From assembly GCA_947624555.1 (NCBI GenBank), contig CANQKW010000003.1, forward strand, positions 62,001 to 126,000: a stretch of 64,000 bases of DNA, written 5' to 3'. The notes beneath the pieces are model-generated. The model searched no databases. It worked only from the letters and a program-made list of their open reading frames with translations, and had not been told where the DNA came from. The position numbers and the translations under genes are program-made. Origin of the DNA: an uncultured Clostridia bacterium (GTDB lineage: Bacteria > Bacillota > Clostridia > Oscillospirales > Ruminococcaceae). This document shows, one piece after another, positions 52,843 through 60,424 of the stretch; the stretch's first letter is position 1, and each line of letters starts with the position of its first letter.

Positions 52843-54165
52843 TTAAACCTTAAGCACCATTGAAGAATAACCCTGCAATGTAAGTCCGCCCAGCTGCACC
52901 TTTTCTCCCGTGAGGAGATTTTCAGCCTCTCCACCCATTTTAAGATCGAACGTAAACGGAGCGCCGTCAGCGTTTATCACCGTGACAAGCGTTTCTCCCT
53001 CAGCAGAACGCGAGAAAGCGTACTGTCTGTTGGTAAGCTGTACCTGCTTATAATCGCCCATAGCCGCCGCAGGGTGGGTTTTTTCGATCTCTGCAAGTAC
53101 GCTTATAATCCCTGTCAAATCGCACAGACCCTCGCTCTTCATCTTTTCGATGTCAAATTCGGGACGAAGAGCGTCATCGCCGCCGCCTCTCTTGTCGCCC
53201 TGAACGCCGTACTCACTTCCGTAGTAAACGGACGGAATACCCGGCATCATAAACATAAGCGTATAGATGAGCGGCAAATGCTCTTTCACTTTAAGCATAG
53301 ACGCTATTCTTGTAACATCGTGGTTGTCTACGAACGTGTAAAGGTGTTTTCCTCTGTAAATACACCAGTTTTCTGAACCGAACTGACGGTTGATCGAATG
53401 AGCTATCTCGAACATATTCATATCGTTAAAGCTTGAAAATAAGCCCTTGTAGCACTCGTAGTTGGTCACGCTGTCGAGCATCTGATCGTTTGCCCACCTG
53501 TTGTAATCGCCGTGGAGAGTTTCTCCCAGCAGGAAAAAGTCCTCTGAGAGCCACTTGCAGTGACCCCTAAGTTCCTTTAAGAAGTTTTCGTCAAGGCAGT
53601 ATGCAACGTCAAGGCGAAGTCCGTCAATGCCGAACTCCTCTTTCCAGAAGGTGATCGTGTCCTTCAGGTACTGCTTTACTTCGGGATTGTACAAATTGAG
53701 CTTTACAAGCTCATAGTGACCTTCCCAGCCCTCGTAATAAAAGCCGTCGTTATAGCCGCTGTTTCCGTCACGAATGTGAAACCAGTCCTTTTTGCTGCTT
53801 GAAAACTTGTTTGCCCTTACATCCTCAAATGCCCAGAAATCACGTCCTACGTGATTGAAAACTCCGTCAAGAATGACCTTAATGCCGTTCTCGTGAAGAG
53901 CAGAACAGACTTTTTTGAGGTCCTCGTTCGTGCCCAGTCTGCGGTCGACAGTCCTGTAATCTATAGTATCATATCCGTGAGCGACGCTTTCAAATACAGG
54001 ACCGAAATAAACTGCGTCACAGCCCAATTCCTTTATGTGAGGAATATCCTCAATGAGCTTTAACAGCTTATGTGTAGGCTCGCTTGAACGGTCGTTCTGT
54101 TTCGGACAGCCGAAATATCCGATAGGATAAATGTGATAAAAAACCGCTTTTTCATACCATTTCAT
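52843..54165 (-). CDS. GH13 alpha-amylase-family enzyme, cytoplasmic
   Basis: A 440-aa alpha-glucan hydrolase or maltodextrin glucosidase without signal peptide. The barrel motifs are DAVYFGPVFES, GLRLDVAYCLDE (nucleophile), FFLLGETLHG (acid-base) and FVDNHDVTR. The C-terminal beta domain is short. The track starts at 54186, but the ATG at 54165 (MKWYEKAVFYHIYP) has a GAGG site 9 bp upstream. It differs from the CBM34-containing enzyme at 42852 and may act on short dextrins. It starts the transcript that continues to dprA. Confidence 0.9.
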   Translation of the reverse strand: MKWYEKAVFYHIYPIGYFGCPKQNDRSSEPTHKLLKLIEDIPHIKELGCDAVYFGPVFESVAHGYDTIDYRTVDRRLGTNEDLKKVCSALHENGIKVILDGVFNHVGRDFWAFEDVRANKFSSSKKDWFHIRDGNSGYNDGFYYEGWEGHYELVKLNLYNPEVKQYLKDTITFWKEEFGIDGLRLDVAYCLDENFLKELRGHCKWLSEDFFLLGETLHGDYNRWANDQMLDSVTNYECYKGLFSSFNDMNMFEIAHSINRQFGSENWCIYRGKHLYTFVDNHDVTRIASMLKVKEHLPLIYTLMFMMPGIPSVYYGSEYGVQGDKRGGGDDALRPEFDIEKMKSEGLCDLTGIISVLAEIEKTHPAAAMGDYKQVQLTNRQYAFSRSAEGETLVTVINADGAPFTFDLKMGGEAENLLTGEKVQLGGLTLQGYSSMVLKV

Positions 54166-54222
54166 TGTAAATACCTCGTCATACATATTAAGGCACGCAA
54201 TTCAAAAATTACCGCCTATATT

Positions 54223-54251
54223 ATACTATCACAACAGGGAAAGTTTGTCAA
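54223..54251 (-). promoter_or_regulatory. Sigma-A promoter of the GH13 gene at 54165
   Basis: On the minus strand perfect TTGACA, 17-bp spacer, TAGTAT, with TATAAT overlapping 3 bp later. Confidence 0.8.
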
Positions 54252-54321
54252 GTAGGTTGTAAAAAATGCACAAAATGTTTTATTTGAAATTGCTAAAACT
54301 AAAGAAAGTAAAAAAATGCTA

Positions 54322-54350
54322 TTGAAAACCGTTTCATTAAATGCTATAAT
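54322..54350 (+). promoter_or_regulatory. Sigma-A promoter (extended -10) of the GGDEF-EAL gene
   Basis: TTGAAA, 17-bp spacer ending TGC, perfect TATAAT. The leader to the TTG start is about 85 nt and holds a GC-rich hairpin CCCTGCC-GCA-GGCGGGG at 54378-54394. Confidence 0.9.
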
Positions 54351-54441
54351 GAGTGTGTAAGTTAGCGCATTGACGAACCCTGCCGCAGGCGGGGCGAAAA
54401 TAGCCGAACAGGATAAAATTAAAATGTAAGGAGCAATTACT

Positions 54442-55929
54442 TTGCCTGTTATTTCAATTTCACCGGACTCGTTTTCGGGAGAGTCTTTACCCGAAATGTT
54501 ACCGGCGCTCATAGCTCTATTTGCGGCTTTTGCCGTTATTCTCGCAGGAACGATAATCATACTCAAAATTAAAAACCGAAGAACGGCAGATACCGACTCG
54601 CTCACGGGCGGAAAAAACAAGGATAAGTTCTTCCGTGACTGCGAAAAGCTGATAAAAAAGACTGCCCCCGAAAAGCTGTCAATGGTCGTTTTCGATATAG
54701 ACAAATTTAAGCTTATCAACGACAGAATGGGCTATGAAGAGGGCGATAAGATACTTGTGCGTCTTCACAATACGCTGAAAGACTGTCTTGACAGTAAAGA
54801 GCCGTTTGCAAGGATATCCGAGGACAATTTCGCCTGCCTCATCAAAAACGCACCCGATGCAGAGCTTGAAAATCGCCTGAAAGGTATTTTTGAGGAATTT
54901 CAGAGGAGAAATTCGCTGTACGTGAAGTATCCGATGGTTTTCAGCTCAGGCGTGTGCAGATTGGGTCAATGCAGGGGAAAATTTGACGCTGTTGACTTTA
55001 CGATAGCTGTTGACCGCTGCAATCTCGCAAGAAAATCCATAAAGAACAAACAGACCCGCGAGGTCGCTTTCTATGACGGAAAAATACGTGAGATCTACCT
55101 GCGTGAAAAGGATTTCGAGAACGCTATGCCGCAGGCTCTTGAAAACAGGGAATTTGAGTGCTATCTTCAGCCGAAATACGGCACAAAATCCCACAAAGTG
55201 GTCGGAGCAGAGGCGCTTATCCGCTGGAACAGCAGAGATTTCGGCTTTGTTTCTCCCGGAGAATTTATACCGCTTGCGGAGAAAAACGGTTTTGTAGTTG
55301 AGCTGGATTTCTTCATTCTCGAAGAGGTTTGCAGGACAATGCGCCAATGGATTGATAAAGGCGAGCCGCTTGTTGTGGTTTCGGTAAATCAGTCAAGACT
55401 TCACATAAACGACGACGACTATATCTGGCGTTTAAGAGAAATTGTCGATAAGTACGAAATTCCCTACGAGTACATTGAGCTGGAGCTTACCGAAAGTGTT
55501 TTCACAGAGGACGCAGACCGTATGATTGCTATTATGAACAAGCTGCACGAGTTGGGATTTAAGCTCTCGATAGATGATTTCGGTTCGGGATATTCCTCGC
55601 TCAATCTGCTGAAAGATATTCCTGCGGACGTACTAAAGATTGACAGAGAGTTCTTCAACGGAACGGTAAACTCAAAAAAAGGACGTGCTGTCATCTCCTC
55701 CGTGGTGGATATGGCGAAAAACCTTGATATGAACGTTATCTCAGAGGGCGTTGAAACTAAAGACCAGATCGAATTTCTTGAAGAAATCGACTGCAATATG
55801 GTGCAGGGATTTTATTTCGCAAAGCCTATGAAACTGAAAGAGTTCAGCGAGCTGCTCAGCAAGGAAAACAGCGAAACTGAGAATGATACAAAAGAAGAAA
55901 CCGAGGACAACGAAACCGCAAACGCCTGA
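54442..55929 (+). CDS. Membrane GGDEF-EAL protein, probable cyclic-di-GMP phosphodiesterase
   Basis: A 495-aa protein with one N-terminal membrane helix (about 20-42), a GGDEF domain (about 50-205) and an EAL domain (about 220-475). The GGDEF motif itself is replaced by SEDNF, so cyclase activity is unlikely. The EAL domain keeps its catalytic residues: AEALIRW, VNQSRLH, ELELTESVF, IDDFGSGYSS, LKIDREF, EGVET and QGFYFAKP. It should cleave c-di-GMP. The start is TTG with an AAGGAG site. It is monocistronic, with promoter and terminator. Confidence 0.92.
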   Translation: MPVISISPDSFSGESLPEMLPALIALFAAFAVILAGTIIILKIKNRRTADTDSLTGGKNKDKFFRDCEKLIKKTAPEKLSMVVFDIDKFKLINDRMGYEEGDKILVRLHNTLKDCLDSKEPFARISEDNFACLIKNAPDAELENRLKGIFEEFQRRNSLYVKYPMVFSSGVCRLGQCRGKFDAVDFTIAVDRCNLARKSIKNKQTREVAFYDGKIREIYLREKDFENAMPQALENREFECYLQPKYGTKSHKVVGAEALIRWNSRDFGFVSPGEFIPLAEKNGFVVELDFFILEEVCRTMRQWIDKGEPLVVVSVNQSRLHINDDDYIWRLREIVDKYEIPYEYIELELTESVFTEDADRMIAIMNKLHELGFKLSIDDFGSGYSSLNLLKDIPADVLKIDREFFNGTVNSKKGRAVISSVVDMAKNLDMNVISEGVETKDQIEFLEEIDCNMVQGFYFAKPMKLKEFSELLSKENSETENDTKEETEDNETANA

Positions 55930-55953
55930 TTTTAGTATTTGAATGTATAAAAT

Positions 55954-55990
55954 AACCGCCGTAACCTACTGTTGCGGCGGTTTGCTTTAT
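55954..55990 (+). terminator. Terminator after the GGDEF-EAL gene
   Basis: AACCGCCG pairs with CGGCGGTT (loop of 13 nt), followed by TGCTTTATTTT. The rest of the gap to 56196 (about 200 bp) holds only A/T-rich sequence with several TTGAAA-like words and no gene. Confidence 0.8.
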
Positions 55991-56196
55991 TTTGCGCTTT
56001 TTCACATTCTCAACGGTTTTTTCAACCGAAAAAGTGGTGTTTTAATGCCGAAAGGCTGATTTTTACCGAAAAATTGTTGAAAACCGTATTGAAAAGTTTG
56101 AATATTATGAGTTTTTTACACTTTTTCAACAGGTTTTCACGTTGAAATCGTTGAAATATCCGACAGCGATTTTACGAAAAGTAAAGGGAAAATATG

Positions 56197-56937
56197 TCAG
56201 ACATTTCCTCTTGCCTCATTGAGGATAGCGGCATATTTTTCCATTTGCGACATCGAAATGACCTCGCCTCTGTCATAATTTTCCAGATACTGCAAAAGCT
56301 CCTTTGTGCCTAAGCAGACATAGTCGTTTTCACGAAGATTGAGTTTAAGACGAACATTTGCATTGGAAAAATACAGCACGGTATCGACCCAAATGTCCTC
56401 TCCTGCGGCATTGAGTATGCTTTTTATAATGTCACGCTGGCGGCGCATTTGCTTTATCGGGTTATCCATTTCGTTTGAAGTCTGCTTGCCGCCTCTGTAA
56501 AATTTTGTCTGCGTCCATTTTTCTGACTTCCAACTGCCTGATATTGTCCCCGAATGATTTTTCACTTCAATGACGATAACGCCCTTGTGGCTGATTATCA
56601 GCATATCGACCTCTGAGCGACCTCTCTTGTAGCGAACGGGCAGGTTTACAAAGACTATATTGTTTCCGGTAAGTCTTTTTACGGCTTTGTAGAGAGCTTT
56701 TTCTCCCCTCCTGCCGCTGTTGAGGATGTTGTATTTCCTTGCAAGTATCATATAAGCGGTATTGCACAGGAAAATCAGTCCAATAATGACAATGGCAAGC
56801 TCTTTTGTTTCATACATTCTGAAAAATACAAACGAAATCAGCAGCAAAACGGGAGCTATCCCCAAAAAGACCTGGAGTATCAGCAGAACCATAATCTTTA
56901 TGTTATTAGTATTTTTACAGCGAATTACCTTGTTCAA
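56197..56937 (-). CDS. NERD-domain membrane protein
   Basis: A 246-aa protein with two N-terminal membrane helices (about 12-60) and a NERD (nuclease-related) domain at about 75-190. The domain has RSEVDMLIISHKGVIVIEVKN, which matches the PD-(D/E)xK-like nuclease core (D and E-x-K). The role of NERD proteins is unproved; some are linked to DNA processing or defence. It lies 14 bp downstream of ychF, so it is probably co-transcribed. Confidence 0.8.
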   Translation of the reverse strand: MNKVIRCKNTNNIKIMVLLILQVFLGIAPVLLLISFVFFRMYETKELAIVIIGLIFLCNTAYMILARKYNILNSGRRGEKALYKAVKRLTGNNIVFVNLPVRYKRGRSEVDMLIISHKGVIVIEVKNHSGTISGSWKSEKWTQTKFYRGGKQTSNEMDNPIKQMRRQRDIIKSILNAAGEDIWVDTVLYFSNANVRLKLNLRENDYVCLGTKELLQYLENYDRGEVISMSQMEKYAAILNEARGNV

Positions 56938-56951
56938 TTTTCTGCTTTCCT

Positions 56952-58046
56952 TTACACGTTAAATCTGAAGAGAGTAACATCTCCGTCCTGCATTACATAG
57001 TCCTTTCCCTCAAGGCGGACAAGACCCTTTTCCTTTGCGGCTGCCATTGAACCGCAGCTTATCAGGTCGTCAAACGAAACAATTTCTGCTCTGATAAATC
57101 CTTTTTCAAAGTCGGTGTGTATCTTTCCTGCCGCCTGCGGAGCTTTTGTGCCCTTTGTGATAGTCCACGCTCTTACCTCGGGTGTGCCTGCGGTAAGGAA
57201 CGATATAAGTCCCAACAGGCTGTATCCCTTCTTGATTATTCTCGAAAGACCTGAGCTTTCAAGGTTCATATCGGCAAGGAAAAGCTCTTTGTCCTCGTCA
57301 GACATATCGGACATTTCCGCCTCTATCTGTGCACAGATAGGAAGTACCTCTGCGTGCTCTTCTTCGGCGATTTTGAGAACAGCTTTATACTGCTCGTTAT
57401 TTTCAACGCCGTTCTTGAAATCCGTTTCGGACAGATTTGCCGCATAAATAACGGGCTTGTTGGACAAAAGCGGCGTATCTTTCAGCATTTCTCGCTCCTC
57501 ATCGGAGAAATCATAGCTCCTTGCGGACTTTCCCTCTTCAAGATGAGCTTTCAGGCTCTCGAAAAAATCCACCTCTTTCTGAAGAGATTTGTCGCCTTTC
57601 ATTGCCTTTTTTGCACGATCTATTCTTCTGTCAAGAATTTCCAGATCTGAAAAGATAAGCTCAAGATTTATCGTTTCAATATCCCTTGCAGCGCCTATTT
57701 TTCCGTCAACGTGAATGATATTGTCGTCCTCAAAGCACCTTACAACGTGAACAACAGCGTCAACTTCACGGATATTCGACAGGAATTTGTTTCCCAAGCC
57801 CTCGCCCTTTGAGGCTCCTTTTACAAGTCCTGCAATATCGACAAATTCCAGCGTTGCGGGAGTAAATTTTTCGGGGTGATACATCTCAGCGAGCTTGTCA
57901 AGACGCTCGTCGGGAACGCTTACGATACCGACGTTAGGCTCAATCGTGCAAAAGGGGTAATTTGCGGACTGTGCGCCTGCGTTTGTAATAGCGTTAAACA
58001 GAGTACTTTTGCCGACATTCGGCAAACCGACCATACCTAATTTCAT
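56952..58046 (-). CDS. ychF: YchF/OLA1-type GTPase-family ATPase
   Basis: A ribosome-associated, mainly ATP-hydrolysing member of the Obg family with roles in stress response. The 364-aa protein has the P-loop [26 protein letters not shown], and the C-terminal TGS domain region ([18 protein letters not shown] and [15 protein letters not shown]). It uses NLSE where canonical GTPases have NKxD, the change behind ATP preference. Length is the family norm. Confidence 0.97.
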   Translation of the reverse strand: MKLGMVGLPNVGKSTLFNAITNAGAQSANYPFCTIEPNVGIVSVPDERLDKLAEMYHPEKFTPATLEFVDIAGLVKGASKGEGLGNKFLSNIREVDAVVHVVRCFEDDNIIHVDGKIGAARDIETINLELIFSDLEILDRRIDRAKKAMKGDKSLQKEVDFFESLKAHLEEGKSARSYDFSDEEREMLKDTPLLSNKPVIYAANLSETDFKNGVENNEQYKAVLKIAEEEHAEVLPICAQIEAEMSDMSDEDKELFLADMNLESSGLSRIIKKGYSLLGLISFLTAGTPEVRAWTITKGTKAPQAAGKIHTDFEKGFIRAEIVSFDDLISCGSMAAAKEKGLVRLEGKDYVMQDGDVTLFRFNV

Positions 58047-58141
58047 TTTTTATCCTCACTTTAAAAATTTGTTTCTTATATTACGCCTGCCTGCGGCAGG
58101 ACAATGAAATATCTTCTTTATTTTGCGACTGCGGTGCTGCC

Positions 58142-58996
58142 TTAAAACTCCAGAGCTTCGCCGCCGCCAAAATACATTAACCTGTCGCCTAAAATTTCGT
58201 CCATAGTGTCAAATCCCTTAAATCCCGTACAGTGACAGGCGTATATCTTTTTCGCTCCCGAAAGTTTCAGCGCCCGTGCGCTTGAAGTCACATAATCAAC
58301 GGGGCAATTAAGCGATTTTGGGTTGCTGCCCGAAAAATGAAATCCCCCGATAACCGCAAGCACGGGTATCCCCGACCAACGCCGCTCTACCGTAGCAAGC
58401 ATATTTTCAGCGCCGCAATGGAAACAGCCGCCTATAAGGATAAGCCCGTCTGCTTTTCTCTTATTCGGAAAGATTACCGCAAAGCTCTCATCGGAAAAAT
58501 CAAACGGCTGAGGCTTTTTTTCGCCCTCGTTAATTACAAAATAGCTCTTGTCGGGATTTACGCATTTCTCGTCAAAATCCTCACAGCTCGCAAGATAAAA
58601 GCCCTCGCATATTTCGGAAAAACTGTTGAACAGGATAAGATTATCCGCATATTTTCTGAAAAATGCCTTTCCTAAACCCGACGGCGACTTAAAAAATCCG
58701 TTTTTGAGGAAAACCTCGTTTTTTGCGCCTGCTCTGAGGTAAACGGGAACATTGGGATTTAACCGCATTATGTTTTCTATTCCCCCTATATGTGCCATAT
58801 GATTATGCGTTATAAAAACGCCCGAAAGCTCGTTTATGGGAAGTCTCATACGCTTTGCGTTTTCAACGGCTTTTCCCGTCAAACCCGTGTCTATCAGGTA
58901 ATTTTTCCCGTTATACTCAACGAAAAGCGACAGTCCTTCTTCGTAAAAAAGCTTGTCGTTTACGGTGGTATTTTCAATAAGACATATTATCTTCAA
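58142..58996 (-). CDS. Metallo-beta-lactamase-fold protein with altered HxHxDH motif
   Basis: A 284-aa MBL-fold hydrolase-like protein of the type misnamed dihydropterin-aminobenzene phosphate synthase. It has IENTTVNDKL near the start and the metal motif as THNHMAHIGGIENI: the usual HxHxDH reads HNHMAH, with Ala in place of the Asp. The other ligand region IGGCFHCGAENML and a C-terminal ACHCTG are present. The TTG at 58996 has a GGAGGG site; the track's ATG at 59143 would enter the DtxR gene. It is 23 bp after a DtxR-type gene. Confidence 0.8.
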   Translation of the reverse strand: MKIICLIENTTVNDKLFYEEGLSLFVEYNGKNYLIDTGLTGKAVENAKRMRLPINELSGVFITHNHMAHIGGIENIMRLNPNVPVYLRAGAKNEVFLKNGFFKSPSGLGKAFFRKYADNLILFNSFSEICEGFYLASCEDFDEKCVNPDKSYFVINEGEKKPQPFDFSDESFAVIFPNKRKADGLILIGGCFHCGAENMLATVERRWSGIPVLAVIGGFHFSGSNPKSLNCPVDYVTSSARALKLSGAKKIYACHCTGFKGFDTMDEILGDRLMYFGGGEALEF

Positions 58997-59019
58997 TCTA
59001 AGACCCTCCGTTTGTAAGG

Positions 59020-59397
59020 CTAAATTCCGTGTTTTTTGATATATTTCTTGATAGCCGCAAAGCTCTCCTCGCTCAAACAATGCTCCATTCTGCAAGCGTC
59101 CTCTGCGGCGATTTTTTCGGGAATGCCCATTGACATAAGCCACTCCGTGAAGAGCAAATGCCGCTCATAGACACGCTCTGCTATCTTCTTTCCTTTTGCT
59201 GTAAGCGAGATGAAACCGTTTTCGTCAACGGTGATACAGCCCTCGTTACGAAGATTTTTCATGGCAACGCTCACGGAAGGCTTGGAAAAATCCATTTCAG
59301 CCGCTATATCAACGCCTCTTACCGCACCGCTCCTGTTTTGCAGGATAAGTATTGTTTCAAGATAGTTTTCCTTTGACTCGAGTATTCTGTCTTTCAT
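59020..59397 (-). CDS. DtxR/MntR-type metal-dependent transcription regulator
   Basis: A 125-aa regulator with an N-terminal winged helix (residues about 8-65: YLETILILQNRSGAVRGVDI and KPSVSVAMKNLRNEG) and a dimerisation, metal-binding domain (ERHLLFTEWLMSMG and EDACRMEHCLSEE). It lacks the SH3-like domain, as MntR does. It may sense Mn2+ or Fe2+. The genes around it are the M14-type hydrolase and the MBL protein on the same strand; no metal transporter is next to it. Confidence 0.9.
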   Translation of the reverse strand: MKDRILESKENYLETILILQNRSGAVRGVDIAAEMDFSKPSVSVAMKNLRNEGCITVDENGFISLTAKGKKIAERVYERHLLFTEWLMSMGIPEKIAAEDACRMEHCLSEESFAAIKKYIKKHGI

Positions 59398-59437
59398 ATC
59401 ACCGCTCCTTGTAACAGACTTAATATGCAGTGCTGCC

Positions 59438-60376
59438 TTAAAAACTGCTGCCCATACTTAACATTCTGGCTATCGTGCTGCCCTCGCTTACTATCGGGTA
59501 TTCTCTTAATGAGAAAATAACGCCGCTTTCGGGGGCAATTATCTTCTGCACGACAGTACCCGTTATCGGCGTGACGATCTCGCCTATAACGCTGCCTCTT
59601 GCGAGCCACATATTATGCTCTACTTCGGGAATGAAAACCCCTGCGCCCGAGGCGTGTACGATATGTACCTCTCCGTCCGTGGAAACCATAGGGTGAGAAA
59701 TGCCGTGCTCCTCCTGCGACCAGATACCGAGGTTATTCATGAGATTGAATATGCCGTGAATGACCTGCTCGCTGTAAACGGGATTTATTCTTCCTCCGCT
59801 GCCCATTTCCACGGAAAGCGTAGGAACTCCTACGCTTATAAGCGCCTCTGCAAGAGAACCGCCGCCCACTGCTCCTGTTTCGTTTACCCACACAAGGTCT
59901 GTATTCAGCATTTTAGCATACCGCATAAGCCGGTCGCTTTCGCCGGGAGATAATCTCACCTGCGGTATCTCTCTGATGAAGATATTGCTTGCGTGAATGT
60001 CAACGCACATATCCGAGCCTTTGATGTCCTCAACGATCTTTGCGGCTATGCTCTCCGAAACAGAACCGGGATTTTTCGCAGAAAATACCCTGTTCATATC
60101 CAGTCCCGAAGTCGGTATCTCGCGGCAGGCGGAATCCAGTCCCAAAGGATTTATCGCAGGGTAGATGTCCACTCTTCCCTTTAAATTCTGCATATTTGCC
60201 GTTATCGTTTTTACGAGCTGATAGCAGATATACTGCCCTTCAAGTTCATCGCCGTGTATTCCCGTGACTATCGCCATACGCTTTTGCGTTTCGGGGTTTA
60301 CGGCGCACAGCGAGTTCTTCTTTATCATCAGCTTTTCGTCAGCGGCAAGCTTTATTGTAACAACATTTTCAATCAT
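59438..60376 (-). CDS. Succinylglutamate desuccinylase/aspartoacylase-type zinc hydrolase (M14 fold)
   Basis: A 312-aa zinc hydrolase related to AstE and aspartoacylase. The zinc ligands are in GIHGDELEGQY (H41, E44) and VDIHASNIF (His near 132). The C-terminal part has the small beta domain of the family (VHIVHASGAGVFIPE and IGEIVTPITGTVV). The substrate is unknown; it could act on N-acyl amino acids. It is upstream of the DtxR-type gene by 40 bp. Confidence 0.85.
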   Translation of the reverse strand: MIENVVTIKLAADEKLMIKKNSLCAVNPETQKRMAIVTGIHGDELEGQYICYQLVKTITANMQNLKGRVDIYPAINPLGLDSACREIPTSGLDMNRVFSAKNPGSVSESIAAKIVEDIKGSDMCVDIHASNIFIREIPQVRLSPGESDRLMRYAKMLNTDLVWVNETGAVGGGSLAEALISVGVPTLSVEMGSGGRINPVYSEQVIHGIFNLMNNLGIWSQEEHGISHPMVSTDGEVHIVHASGAGVFIPEVEHNMWLARGSVIGEIVTPITGTVVQKIIAPESGVIFSLREYPIVSEGSTIARMLSMGSSF

Positions 60377-60424
60377 ATTTCATACCCACCGTTCAGGAGT
60401 AATTTTAATCCGTCGAAAACCGCC

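Noticed and set aside
54378-54420. GEMM-type c-di-GMP riboswitch before the GGDEF-EAL gene
   Set aside because: A hairpin is present, but the conserved GEMM core was not found. Reported only as a structured leader.
58997-59143. N-terminal 49 residues of the MBL protein in the track
   Set aside because: They overlap the DtxR-type gene; the TTG at 58996 has a GGAGGG site.
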